From the NCBI RefSeq assembly GCF_005845215.1, contig NZ_SPHO01000008.1, forward strand, positions 124,001 to 188,000: a DNA stretch of 64,000 nucleotides. The letters run 5' to 3'. Positions 1-8,804 of the stretch are shown piece by piece (positions within the stretch are counted from its first letter, which is position 1; every line of letters starts with the position of its first letter). The translations under genes were made by a program, and so were the position numbers. The notes beneath the pieces are model-generated. The model saw only the letters and a list, made by a program, of their open reading frames with translations, had not been told where the DNA came from and did no database searches. The stretch is from Clostridium sp. 1001271st1 H5 (GTDB lineage: Bacteria > Bacillota > Clostridia > Lachnospirales > Lachnospiraceae).

Positions 1-1
1 G

Positions 2-271
2 GAACCATCAGACAGAACGTGCAGTATCATAATTAATGCCTGTATGGTCAAAGGAGAAGAGGATTCTTATGTACATATCACTATTGCTGATGATGGAGAA
101 GGATTTGATATAAGTCAAGTAAACCAGGGGAACAGTGTTGGTATTTCAAATGTAAGGGAAAGATTAAAGCTGGCATATGCCCGCAGTTCATTTGATATAG
201 ACAGCAGGCCGAAGTCAGGTACTTGCATCAGTATTAAAGTATTTATGGACGATATTCATACACTTGATTAA
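2..271 (+). CDS. sensor histidine kinase, C-terminal fragment (5' end outside window)
   Basis: Reading frame open from base 2 to the TAA at 269-271, with the 5' part lost at the window edge. The visible 89 residues are the ATP-binding half of a histidine kinase: an N-box-like stretch, a G1 box DDGEGF and a G2 box followed by the NVRERL motif. That last motif is typical of LytS/YesM/NarX-type kinases, whose ATPase domain sits at the very C-terminus. The next gene, 16 bases downstream, is a YesN-type response regulator, so the pair is very likely a two-component system for the amidohydrolase/TRAP operon that follows. Sensor and phospho-accepting domains are not visible. Confidence 0.85.
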   Translation, partial: EPSDRTCSIIINACMVKGEEDSYVHITIADDGEGFDISQVNQGNSVGISNVRERLKLAYARSSFDIDSRPKSGTCISIKVFMDDIHTLD

Positions 272-287
272 AAAGGGATATATAATT

Positions 288-1781
288 ATGAATATTTTGA
301 TAGCAGATGATGAAAAGAAAGTAAGATTGACCCTCATAAGTATGCTTCAGGAAATGAATATGTACTTTGAAAAAATTATGGAGGCAGAAAATGGAGAAAA
401 ATTAATTAAGGCATTAGACGATTTTAAACCGGATATTGCTTTTGTTGACATTAAAATGCCTAAGCTTAACGGATTGGAGGCAATCAGGAGAGCGAAAGAG
501 ATATCTCCAAGCACGAAGTGGATTATATTGTCAGGTTTTCAGGAATTTGATTTCGCTCAGCAGGCCATTGAATTTGGTGTATCAAGATATCTGTTGAAAC
601 CCATAAACTGTAAGATTCTTGCGGAAACAATGAATGCTCTGGTAAATGAAAGTCATTTGTTATACATTGATTTGAATAAGAGATTTGAAAGAGACATTAT
701 TGCATTATATAATAACTTTGATGTGGCTAAAGATACATCATTGGAGAAAATCATTACATCATCGGTATTTGAAGCAGGGGTAATTTATTTTGATGGAAGG
801 ATTCATACGGAAGCATTCATGAATCATAGAAGGTTATTTTGTCATGAGATGAAACAGAATGCCATGGATGAATTATCATCCAATATTCAAATTGCTATGT
901 TTAATATTTCCGATTATAAATTTGCTGTTGTGTGCGCCTGCAAAAAAGATGGCAGGCAGGACTGCGGCCGGGTGGTACATGAATATCTAAGAAAATCGGC
1001 TCATTTGGCCCGCAGTATGTCAACTGATGGTTTTTCTGCCACTATTTTTTGGGATAATGACATTTCTTCTTATATGGAAATTAACAATAAAATCAGACAA
1101 TTAGATGAACTGGGCCCGCTGAGAGTGGTACTTGGAACCGGTTGTAAGCACCATGCTGAGAAGATAGCTGGTCTAAAGGAAGTAAATGATTATTCAGAAA
1201 TAGGGAGACTGGTTTTAGATGTATGCAGATGTATGCGCGAGAATAAACTTCTTGATTATAACCAAAGTTTAGCGAATTTTGGATTCATACTAACCAGACA
1301 TAGCCAGCTGCTGAATCAGGCGGTTAAAGACAATATTTTGCAGTTTCTGAATTGTTCTATAAATACAGAATTGACAAACTTTGGCACAGTGGCGAATATG
1401 GCGGATGGTTTGAGGAGATACGGGAAGAAAGTACTGCTGGAACGGAGACAGATTAATACCAGTTATATTGAACAGGTGATTGCTTTTACAAAGGACAATT
1501 ATATGCGCGATATAGGTTTGAATATTATAGCTGACAGTTTAGGAATCACACCTAATTATCTCGGTTCCCTGTTTTATAAGCAGACTAAAACGAAATATGT
1601 TGATTTTCTGACAGAAATAAGACTTTTAAAGGCTAAGGAACTGCTTGCTGAAACAAATCTTTCTGTAAATAAAATTTCTGAGATGGTAGGTTATCACAGT
1701 GTCAGATATTTTTCCAGGCTGTTTTATAAATCTGAAAATCAATATCCTTCTGATTACCGAAAGATGTCTGACCACAACTGA
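288..1781 (+). CDS. YesN-like response regulator with AraC-type DNA-binding domain
   Basis: 497 residues. The N-terminal receiver domain (about 1-120) has acidic residues D7-D8, phospho-acceptor D54 in the FVDIKMP stretch and a conserved LLKPI lysine. A long middle segment of unknown function follows, and the last 100 residues form an AraC/XylS double helix-turn-helix ending in the usual YPSDYRK. An in-frame TTG lies at 264, but ATG 288 is preferred: it puts the aspartate-rich start at the usual place and has AAAAGGG about 11 bases upstream. It is cotranscribed with the upstream kinase fragment and is expected to activate the TRAP/amidohydrolase operon after phosphorylation. The signal it responds to is unknown. 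Confidence 0.92.
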   Translation: MNILIADDEKKVRLTLISMLQEMNMYFEKIMEAENGEKLIKALDDFKPDIAFVDIKMPKLNGLEAIRRAKEISPSTKWIILSGFQEFDFAQQAIEFGVSRYLLKPINCKILAETMNALVNESHLLYIDLNKRFERDIIALYNNFDVAKDTSLEKIITSSVFEAGVIYFDGRIHTEAFMNHRRLFCHEMKQNAMDELSSNIQIAMFNISDYKFAVVCACKKDGRQDCGRVVHEYLRKSAHLARSMSTDGFSATIFWDNDISSYMEINNKIRQLDELGPLRVVLGTGCKHHAEKIAGLKEVNDYSEIGRLVLDVCRCMRENKLLDYNQSLANFGFILTRHSQLLNQAVKDNILQFLNCSINTELTNFGTVANMADGLRRYGKKVLLERRQINTSYIEQVIAFTKDNYMRDIGLNIIADSLGITPNYLGSLFYKQTKTKYVDFLTEIRLLKAKELLAETNLSVNKISEMVGYHSVRYFSRLFYKSENQYPSDYRKMSDHN

Positions 1782-1812
1782 CAGCGGACTCCTTCGAAGA
1801 AGATAATGGCTC

Positions 1813-1853
1813 CTGCCGGAATCTATTCATAATAGGTTCCGGCAGAAGTTTTT
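1813..1853 (+). terminator. Rho-independent terminator after the two-component genes
   Basis: A 15-bp stem (1813-1827 with 1831-1845, one G:U pair) closes a 3-nt loop and is followed by AAGTTTTT. It lies just after the response regulator stop and separates the regulators from the amidohydrolase/TRAP operon. Confidence 0.85.
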
Positions 1854-1890
1854 GTATGACCATCAATAAGAAGTATTGAAATAAGCCCTT

Positions 1891-1916
1891 TGATTGGTGA
1901 TTTATAGCACTAATCA
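1891..1916. promoter_or_regulatory. inverted repeat, candidate operator upstream of amidohydrolase/TRAP operon
   Basis: Nine-base arms TGATTGGTG (1891-1899) and CACTAATCA (1908-1916) pair with one G:U mismatch across an 8-base centre, 65-90 bases upstream of the start at 1981. Position and symmetry suit an activator site, perhaps for the adjacent YesN-like regulator. I could not place a convincing -35/-10 pair. Confidence 0.4.
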
Positions 1917-1980
1917 GTCTCATTTTCAAATGTTATTGTTAATATAACCATTTAGTTGAGGAATGGAGGTGTAAAGTTTC

Positions 1981-3366
1981 ATGTTGGATTTGGCTGTTAA
2001 AAATGCAAAGGTTGTAACAGAGGATGGCATGTTTTTTGGCGGCATAGGAGTGGGGGGCGGAAAGATAACCATGATGGGAACCAATGCCCAGCTTCCAGCG
2101 GCCAGGTCAGTGATTGATGCAGACGGTCAATATTTGCTGCCCGGCTGTATTGACTCTCATGTCCACATAAGATATCCGGGGATTTCCCATAGGGAGGATT
2201 TTGCAAGCGGTTCATTAGCTGCCGCGGGAAGCGGCACTACAGTATTGATTGAAATGCCCTTGTCTTCTCCTCCGACTTATTCTGTAGATGAACTTATGGT
2301 ACGGGTTGGTGCAGCTGAAAGCCAATCAATCATAGATTTTGGTTTTTTGGGAGCTGCGGGTAATAAACTCCAGAATATAATGCCGCTTGCAAAAGCGGGT
2401 GTACTGGGCTTTAAAACATTCTTGCAAACGCCTCCTGCAGGCCGTGAACATGAATTTATCGGCCTGACAATGGAAAATGAGTATCAGCTCTATAAAGGGT
2501 TTGCAGAAGTTGCAAAAACAGGGCTTCCTCTGGGAGCACATACCGAATCGATTGGATTGGTTACGGGAATAATAAGTGAGTTCAAGGCGGAAGGCAAAAT
2601 TTCGGCAGAGTATCATGCTAAATCAAGGCCCCCCATAGCCGAAGTTGAGATGGTAGAAAAATTAATACGGTATGCGAGGGAATTCAATGTGCCACTGTAC
2701 CTTACACATCTGACTACCTCTGAGTCTATCAGGATTGCCAATCAAGCACGAAGGATGGGACAAAGGCTGATTATTGAGACCTGCCCGCATTATCTCTATT
2801 TTACGGAAGAAGACATTGCACGGTATGGAACCTACGCTGTATGCAATCCGCCGATGCGGTCAAAAATGGAGTCCGAAGCCCTGTGGACGCACCTGAATAA
2901 CGGTGATATAGACATTATTTCCAGCGACCATGCCCCATATACAGCGGAGGAAAAGAAGAAAGGTTTGGATAATATCTTTATGTCCCCTCCCGGATTGCCG
3001 GGATTGGAAATGCGGGTACCGCTTATCATGAAAGCAGTCAAAGAAAAGCGGCTTACGCTCCAAACAGCAGTGAAGCTTCTGAGTACAAACGCTGCCAAGT
3101 CTTTTGGGCTGTATCCAAAAAAGGGGGCAATTAAAATAGGGTCTGATGCTGATTTGGTACTGATGGATTTAGATACTCCTTATAAGATGGACCATAATCA
3201 GATGAGGTCAAAGTGTAAAGAATCAGGCGTCATATATGATGGTATTGAACTCTACGGCAAGGTCTTGAAAACCGTAGTGAGAGGTACGGTGGTTTATGAC
3301 CAGGAAGGACAGGCGGCGGACGCCGGATATGGTGAATGGCTTAGGCCGGGTAAGGCGGAAGAATAA
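1981..3366 (+). CDS. cyclic amidohydrolase (allantoinase / dihydropyrimidinase / dihydroorotase superfamily)
   Basis: 461 residues with the hallmarks of binuclear-zinc cyclic amidohydrolases: HxH metal motif (H60, H62) in SHVHIRYPG, a likely carbamylated lysine K145 in GFKTFLQ, the ETCPHYL stretch, and catalytic D316 in SSDHAPY. The family opens cyclic amides such as allantoin, hydantoins, dihydropyrimidines or dihydroorotate in the cytoplasm. The ETCPHYL signature and the segment after D316 look closer to allantoinase than to pyrimidine-pathway dihydroorotase, but substrate cannot be fixed by eye. GGAGGTG precedes the ATG. It heads an operon with a complete TRAP transporter, suggesting that the imported compound, or a product of it, is a cyclic amide. 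Confidence 0.85.
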   Translation: MLDLAVKNAKVVTEDGMFFGGIGVGGGKITMMGTNAQLPAARSVIDADGQYLLPGCIDSHVHIRYPGISHREDFASGSLAAAGSGTTVLIEMPLSSPPTYSVDELMVRVGAAESQSIIDFGFLGAAGNKLQNIMPLAKAGVLGFKTFLQTPPAGREHEFIGLTMENEYQLYKGFAEVAKTGLPLGAHTESIGLVTGIISEFKAEGKISAEYHAKSRPPIAEVEMVEKLIRYAREFNVPLYLTHLTTSESIRIANQARRMGQRLIIETCPHYLYFTEEDIARYGTYAVCNPPMRSKMESEALWTHLNNGDIDIISSDHAPYTAEEKKKGLDNIFMSPPGLPGLEMRVPLIMKAVKEKRLTLQTAVKLLSTNAAKSFGLYPKKGAIKIGSDADLVLMDLDTPYKMDHNQMRSKCKESGVIYDGIELYGKVLKTVVRGTVVYDQEGQAADAGYGEWLRPGKAEE

Positions 3367-3395
3367 ATTAATTTTAAAAGGAAAGGGGTAATTTC

Positions 3396-4496
3396 ATGAA
3401 AAAAGCGATAGCATTAATGTCAGCAGCCCTTGTTATCTGCGGCATTGTCCTCACTGGCTGCGGACAGAAGAAACAACAGGACCAGGCAGGACAACAAAAT
3501 GGGACGCAGCAGCAGAGTAAGATGGAGCAGAAGGGGGAAGCGGAACAGGCTGTGCCTTCAGGTTCCGCTGATAAGAACGAAAAGATTATTATCAAGGCAG
3601 CAGATACACAGCCTCTTGACCATCCTATGCATTTGGGGTTTTTGAAATTTAAAGAAATCGTTGAATCCAAAACCGATGAAATCCAAGTTGAAGTTTATGG
3701 AAATTCAGTTCTGGGCTCCGACAGTGAAGTGACGGAGGGAGTGCAGATGGGTACCATTCAGATAGGAACGTGCGGGACCTCCAATTTAGCCGAGTTTACG
3801 GATGCTTTTCTGGTTTTTGATTTGCCATATATTTTCCCAACTGTAGAGGATGCGGAAAAGGTGCTGGACGGGGAAATCGGCCAGGATATGCTGAAGAAGC
3901 TGGAGGATAAAGGGCTGATGGGACTGGCATATACTGAACTTGGTTATAGGAATGTATTTAATTCCATTAAGCCCATTGAGAAGTTGGATGACATGAAAGG
4001 CCTGAAGCTCAGGTCCACATCCAGTCCGATTCATATTGCCATTCTTGAAGCTCTGGGAGCGAATCCTACTCCCCTCAGCTTTGGTGAGGTATATACTGCA
4101 TTGCAGCAGGGGGCCCTGGATGGTGTTGACCAGGATTTGAACCTGGCATGGGCCAGCAGATTTCAGGAAGTGCAGAAGTACCTGACACTGACACAATCCA
4201 GCTATTTTCCTCATGTTTTTCTTATCAATAAAGACTTCTTTGAGGGGTTGTCTCTTGAAAATCAAAAAATCATCACAGATGCTGCAAAAGAGATGGCTAA
4301 ATATGAGCGTGAGCTTGTAAGGGAAAATGAGAAGACCATGATTGAAAAGATGAAATCCGATGGGATTCAAATTATCGAATTAAGTGATGATGAAAAGGCA
4401 CGCTGGGTTGAGGCAGTTCAGCCAGTCTATAAACAGTTTGAGGAACAGATAGGTGCTGATGTGATTAAGCAGGTACAGGATGCAATAGCGCAATAG
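3396..4496 (+). CDS. dctP: TRAP transporter solute-binding lipoprotein (DctP family)
   Basis: 366 residues. A lipoprotein signal peptide with lipobox LTGC near residue 22 is followed by a Gln-rich linker (about 23-60), then a DctP-type binding domain. That domain has characteristic stretches such as GTIQIGTCG, LPYIFPT and the region around LKLRST, where DctP proteins keep the arginine that binds carboxylate ligands. It captures an organic acid or related anionic solute outside the membrane and delivers it to the DctQ/DctM permease encoded next. GGAAAGGGG lies upstream of the start. The ligand is unknown; the neighbouring cyclic amidohydrolase suggests a ureido or cyclic-amide acid. Confidence 0.93.
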   Translation: MKKAIALMSAALVICGIVLTGCGQKKQQDQAGQQNGTQQQSKMEQKGEAEQAVPSGSADKNEKIIIKAADTQPLDHPMHLGFLKFKEIVESKTDEIQVEVYGNSVLGSDSEVTEGVQMGTIQIGTCGTSNLAEFTDAFLVFDLPYIFPTVEDAEKVLDGEIGQDMLKKLEDKGLMGLAYTELGYRNVFNSIKPIEKLDDMKGLKLRSTSSPIHIAILEALGANPTPLSFGEVYTALQQGALDGVDQDLNLAWASRFQEVQKYLTLTQSSYFPHVFLINKDFFEGLSLENQKIITDAAKEMAKYERELVRENEKTMIEKMKSDGIQIIELSDDEKARWVEAVQPVYKQFEEQIGADVIKQVQDAIAQ

Positions 4497-4516
4497 ACAT
4501 GAAAGGGGAATGGACC

Positions 4517-5035
4517 ATGTCCAAGTACAAATTTATAAGTGTCAAAACGGCAGAAAAAATACATGCAGCGGCCATGTCTGTTCTCCTTGCCGCCATGGTG
4601 GTAACCATTTTTTATCAGGTTGTCAGCAGATACATTTTTAATTTCTCGCTGGTATGGGCGGAGGAGCTTGCAAGAGGATGCTTTATCTGGATGGTATTTA
4701 TGGGACTGAGCTACGTTGAACGGAATGATGAACCTATAAAAATCACAATCTTAAGGGATTTGATGCCTTGCAGAGTTCAAAGCCTGATGAATCAGATATC
4801 CATGATTTTATCATTGGTATTCTGTCTCATATGTACATTTTATGGTTTTGAAAGGGTGGCTTTTTTGGCTGAGAGCAAACAGATTGCTCCGGGTCTGCAG
4901 ATAAATATGGTCTGGTTTTATCTTGCAATACCTGTTGGATTTTTACTTACAAGCATAGCCTATATAATAAAAATCATCGTGCAGATTAATAGTCTGAAAA
5001 CAGAAGGAATTCCTGACAGGAAGGGGGAGAGCTAG
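4517..5035 (+). CDS. dctQ: TRAP transporter small permease (DctQ family)
   Basis: 172 residues with four predicted membrane helices and the DctQ-like motif WAEELARGCFIW around residues 47-58. ATG 4517 is preferred over the ATG at 4499 because AAAGGGGA lies correctly spaced before it. The small permease pairs with DctM and docks the binding protein. It lies 20 bases after dctP and 3 bases before dctM, so all three are one operon. Confidence 0.92.
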   Translation: MSKYKFISVKTAEKIHAAAMSVLLAAMVVTIFYQVVSRYIFNFSLVWAEELARGCFIWMVFMGLSYVERNDEPIKITILRDLMPCRVQSLMNQISMILSLVFCLICTFYGFERVAFLAESKQIAPGLQINMVWFYLAIPVGFLLTSIAYIIKIIVQINSLKTEGIPDRKGES

Positions 5036-5038
5036 AAT

Positions 5039-6310
5039 ATGGCGACCGGAGTATTGTTCATATCATTGGCGGTATTTCTATTATTATCTGTTCCCATTGG
5101 CTATTCTCTGGGACTGTCAGTAGTCTGTACCATGATATTTACAGGCGATTTTCCCATGACATTCTTGGTACAAAAGATGTTTGGAGCCCTTAATTCATTT
5201 ACACTGCTGGCGGTCCCGTTTTTTGTTCTGGCTGGAGAACTGATGCAGCGGGGACTCATTGCCAAAAAGCTTTTGAATCTGTCAAAAAGTCTGATTGGCC
5301 ATCTGCCGGGTGGACTGGCATTGATTTCCATCATTACGTCCCTGTTCTACGGAGCTTTGAGCGGCGCAGCTGCAGCTACTGTTTCAGCTGTAGGGGGCCT
5401 TATGATTCCTGCTATGAAGGATGATGGGTACGACGCTCCGTTTGCAACAGCAGTCTGTACATCTGCCGGCTGTCTGGGAGTAATGATTCCGCCAAGTGTT
5501 TCTTTTATTATGTATGGAATAGCGACAAATACATCAGTTGGGGATTTGTTTATTGCTGGTATAGGTGCAGGTTTTGTGTTTGCCGGAGGTTTGATTATTG
5601 TAAGTCTGATTATATCCATGAAGAGGGGATATCGGGGGGTGGAAAAACGCGCATCTATCAAAGATGTGGGCATGGCAGTCTGGGATGCTAAATGGTCTCT
5701 TATGGTTCCCGTAATTGTTCTGGGCGGAATTTACGGAGGATTTGTCACCCCAACAGAGGCCTCAGTTATTGCTGTGGTATGGACTCTGGTGGTAGAGTGT
5801 TTTATACATAGGGAACTTAACATTACCGGTATCGTTGAATCACTTCAGCAGACAGTGCTTACATCTGCCAGGATTTTTATTGTCATAGCTACCGCCATAG
5901 CCCTGGGACAGATTATAACTCTTCAAAATGTACCTGACAGGCTGGTATCATTTATAAGTGGGATATCCTCAAGTCCTGTTATCATTATGTTGATTATTAA
6001 CGTAATTATGCTGATACTGGGCTGCTTTATGGACGGCCTGGCGGCAATCACCATCATGGCTCCGCTTCTGCTTCCTTTGGCAACGTATTGTGGTATTTCC
6101 GCAATCCAATTTGGCGTTATTATGGTTGTGAATACTTCCATTGGATTCCTTACTCCTCCGGTTGGAGTCAGCCTATACATCGGGTCACAGATTGGCAAAG
6201 TATCGGTTGAAAAGGTTGCCAGGGCGCTTGTTCCCTTTTATATTGTCTGTATCATATCATTAATGTTTATTACATTTGTTCCTGCTATAAGCCTGTTTCT
6301 GCTCAATTGA
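5039..6310 (+). CDS. dctM: TRAP transporter large permease (DctM family)
   Basis: 423 residues, the usual DctM length, with about 12 hydrophobic helices and typical family stretches: GALSGAAAAT, IPPSVSFIMYGI, CFMDGLAAITIMAPLLLP and NTSIGFLTPPVG. It forms the ion-coupled transport pathway, normally sodium-driven. It is the last gene of the amidohydrolase-dctPQM operon. The next gene is convergent, 73 bases away, and that short gap shows no clear terminator. Confidence 0.95.
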   Translation: MATGVLFISLAVFLLLSVPIGYSLGLSVVCTMIFTGDFPMTFLVQKMFGALNSFTLLAVPFFVLAGELMQRGLIAKKLLNLSKSLIGHLPGGLALISIITSLFYGALSGAAAATVSAVGGLMIPAMKDDGYDAPFATAVCTSAGCLGVMIPPSVSFIMYGIATNTSVGDLFIAGIGAGFVFAGGLIIVSLIISMKRGYRGVEKRASIKDVGMAVWDAKWSLMVPVIVLGGIYGGFVTPTEASVIAVVWTLVVECFIHRELNITGIVESLQQTVLTSARIFIVIATAIALGQIITLQNVPDRLVSFISGISSSPVIIMLIINVIMLILGCFMDGLAAITIMAPLLLPLATYCGISAIQFGVIMVVNTSIGFLTPPVGVSLYIGSQIGKVSVEKVARALVPFYIVCIISLMFITFVPAISLFLLN

Positions 6311-6383
6311 TTTTCTCTCTGATTTGAAGCAGGAGAAAAGGTCCGGTTCCCGCGGCCCGGCCGCCGCTACCGCATATCCGCCG

Positions 6384-7451
6384 CTACACCACATCCGCCT
6401 CCTTCCCCGCATACCGTATGAATGAGGCGAAGAGATAGAGCAGGTCATAGGAATCCATCAGGTTGCGGCCGCAGATTTCCTGGATGCGGCGGATGCGGTA
6501 GGGGATGCTGTTGCGGTGGATGTGGAGCTTTTCGCAGATTTTCTGGATATCTCCGTTTAGCCGTATGTAGGTTATGGCTGTCTCTGCCAGCTGGGCGTTT
6601 TTGCCCTTTGCCACAAGGAGGGAAAAGGATTCCTCCAGTCCCGGAATATCGGTTTTGGACAGTGCAATGGCCAGCTTCATCTTCTCAAAGCTGTGGAGGT
6701 GCTCATCCGGAAATAATATTTTTCCCAGCCTGAGGCTTTCTAAGGCTGCCTGGTAGGCCGTGTGGAGATGAACGCTGCCGGAACACATACCGGTATGGCA
6801 GTTATGTCCGGCGGCAACCACACGGTTGAATTTCTTTTTGAAATGCTCGTTCTCTTTCAGGATAATCAGGTTCTGGTCCTGGGAGAGGGGGAGCAGGATA
6901 TCACGGTCATCTAAAAGATTCTGAATGATGGAGGTGGAGGCAAAAAGGTCGTTTGGTTGGCGCTCCATCAGGATAATGGTCTGTTCCCCCATAATATTAA
7001 TACCCAGATGTTCCCCGCGTTTTATGAAGTTTTCCGTATAATCGGACTGCAGGTGGAGCCACTCATAAAGAAACTGGTCCCGTTCCTGGGTCCGGTTTTG
7101 TTTTTTCTTGGAGAGGATAAGTTCCTCATAAAGCAGTTCAATGGTCTTGCTCAGCAGTTCAGCCATCTGGGAACTGGAGAAACCTGCGCCCTGGATGACC
7201 ACGGCGCCCAGCCTGCTTTTCTGGAAACAGATTGGCATGGCTGCGCCGGCCTTCTGAATCCTGCTGTCCATGGACGCGGTGGCCTTGGAGTTGATGTTAA
7301 GGGCTTCGATGGCAAGCAGATTCATCTCCCCCATGCAGGAAGAATCAGTGGACACAATGACGCGTCCGCTTACATCGCAGATGCTGATGGAAGCGGAAAA
7401 GCGTTCGTGCAGTTTTTCTACAATTTCATACATGATTTTGTTGTCAATCAC
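6384..7451 (-). CDS. CdaR-family transcriptional regulator (sugar-diacid-type sensor, PucR-type HTH)
   Basis: 355 residues, GTG start at 7451 with AAGGAGGG six bases before it. The N-terminal 130 residues match the putative diacid-recognition domain of CdaR, the middle is a GGDEF-like regulatory fold seen in this family, and the C-terminus carries the PucR/CdaR helix-turn-helix (the stretch around LHIHRNSIPYRIRRIQ). Such proteins activate uptake and breakdown genes for glycerate, glucarate or related acids. Here it diverges from a peptidase/YfcC carrier/amidohydrolase operon, so it more probably controls that set. Binding to the repeat at 7633-7648 is possible. Confidence 0.88.
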   Translation of the reverse strand: MIDNKIMYEIVEKLHERFSASISICDVSGRVIVSTDSSCMGEMNLLAIEALNINSKATASMDSRIQKAGAAMPICFQKSRLGAVVIQGAGFSSSQMAELLSKTIELLYEELILSKKKQNRTQERDQFLYEWLHLQSDYTENFIKRGEHLGINIMGEQTIILMERQPNDLFASTSIIQNLLDDRDILLPLSQDQNLIILKENEHFKKKFNRVVAAGHNCHTGMCSGSVHLHTAYQAALESLRLGKILFPDEHLHSFEKMKLAIALSKTDIPGLEESFSLLVAKGKNAQLAETAITYIRLNGDIQKICEKLHIHRNSIPYRIRRIQEICGRNLMDSYDLLYLFASFIRYAGKEADVV

Positions 7452-7632
7452 GGGAACCCTCCTTACAGGCTGCAGGGGTGACGCTGCTGCCTGATACCTT
7501 TTTCATATATTATAATAAATCCGGAAAAATACGCAATATATCTGCAAAAGATTGTGCATTTGAACAAAAAACAGAAAGAAACTTACATGGTTTAAACAAT
7601 AGTTTTTCACTAGCCTAAATGATAAAATGGTA

Positions 7633-7648
7633 TCACTTGTTTAAGTGA
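7633..7648. promoter_or_regulatory. inverted repeat in the CdaR / peptidase divergent region
   Basis: TCACTT and AAGTGA form a perfect 6-bp inverted repeat around a 4-base centre, just downstream of a possible -10 (TAAAAT, 7623-7628) reading rightward. It is the only clear dyad in the 230-base intergenic region between the divergent regulator and peptidase genes, so it is a candidate operator. It may simply be chance at this length. Confidence 0.35.
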
Positions 7649-7681
7649 CTTGCAGAAAAAAAGACGGAAGGAGGGAGAAAC

Positions 7682-8779
7682 GTAGACAGGACCGTTTCGC
7701 GATTCATTCGTTATGCGGAGTGCGCAAGCGAATCCCATAATGAGAAAGCATTTTGTGAATATATGGAGCAGGAGCTTGACGGAATGGGGATTCCGTTTGA
7801 GCGTCAGGAGCTGGGCAATGAGGTGGTGACTGACGGCTGGAATATCCTGGCCAGGGTTCCGGGCAGGTCCGGCAAAAAGCCCTTTTTGTTTGTGTTCCAC
7901 CTGGATACGGCCGCCCCCAGCAATCATGTGGAGGTCCGCATTGAAGACGGCTGCGTCAGGAGCATAGGAAACAGCGTCCTGGGGGCTGACGGCAAGCTGG
8001 CCATTGCAGTGGTTATGGAGGCTGTAGGGCGTCTTATGCAGGAGGGGGAACTAAACCGTCCGATTGAGCTTTTGTTTACCGTATGCCAGGAGCTGGGACT
8101 CCATGGGGCAAAGTATGCGGATTATTCCAGGATTGAGAGTGAGGAGGCAATTGTCATTGACCACTACGTGACAGGGGAGGTATTGATGCGCACTCCCGCC
8201 AGACTCTATCTGAATGTGGAACTGATTGGGCGGGCCGCCCATGTAATCCGTAATGAGGAGCCGGGAATCAATGCCCTTCTGACTGCTGTGGAGATTATTC
8301 ACCAGATACCTGTGGGGAGAATCAGTGATAACCTGAGCATCAATGTATTTGACCTGGTATCCCTCTCGCCGTCCAATGCAGTGCCCAAGTACGCGCGGTT
8401 TGACGTGGAAATCCGCTGTTTTGGCAATGACATCAAGAAGAAAATCAGGAATGAGATTCGTCAGAAGACGGAAGAGACAGCAGAGCGCATGGGATGTAAA
8501 TGCAATATCCGGGAAGAGGAGGATGTTCCGGAAACAGATTTCAGTGAAAATAAGGATATGCTGGAACGGTTGGATTCCATCTACAGGAAGTCCGGGCTTT
8601 CCATGACACCGGCCAGGTCCTTTGGCGTTCTGGACGCCACCTGCACCAACCAGCTGGGAATCAGGACCGTGCCCATAGGCTTTAATATCTATCATTCACA
8701 CAGTGCGAGAGAGTATGTTGTAATTGAGGACGTAAAGAAAATGTTGGAACTGGTGGAGAATATCATTCGCTATTTTTAA
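7682..8779 (+). CDS. M20 (PepT-like) metallopeptidase with no standard start codon and altered catalytic residue
   Basis: The protein resembles tripeptidase T-type M20 enzymes: metal His in VFHLDT, bridging Asp in LGADGK, metal Glu in CQELG, and a late histidine in YHSHS. Homology begins right after a strong ribosome site (GGAAGGAGGG, 7666-7675), yet the codon at the expected start, 7682, is GTA. The reading frame is open from 7649 but holds no ATG, GTG or TTG before ATG 7763, which lacks a ribosome site and would remove the first helix. In addition the usual EE pair is QE (Q109 counted from 7763), so the catalytic base glutamate is replaced. It may be a dying gene, a non-catalytic protein, or start at a rare codon. 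It is followed 25 bases later by a YfcC carrier. Confidence 0.75.
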   Translation, partial: VDRTVSRFIRYAECASESHNEKAFCEYMEQELDGMGIPFERQELGNEVVTDGWNILARVPGRSGKKPFLFVFHLDTAAPSNHVEVRIEDGCVRSIGNSVLGADGKLAIAVVMEAVGRLMQEGELNRPIELLFTVCQELGLHGAKYADYSRIESEEAIVIDHYVTGEVLMRTPARLYLNVELIGRAAHVIRNEEPGINALLTAVEIIHQIPVGRISDNLSINVFDLVSLSPSNAVPKYARFDVEIRCFGNDIKKKIRNEIRQKTEETAERMGCKCNIREEEDVPETDFSENKDMLERLDSIYRKSGLSMTPARSFGVLDATCTNQLGIRTVPIGFNIYHSHSAREYVVIEDVKKMLELVENIIRYF

Positions 8780-8804
8780 ATTCCGCCAGGGGAAGGGGAA
8801 AACA

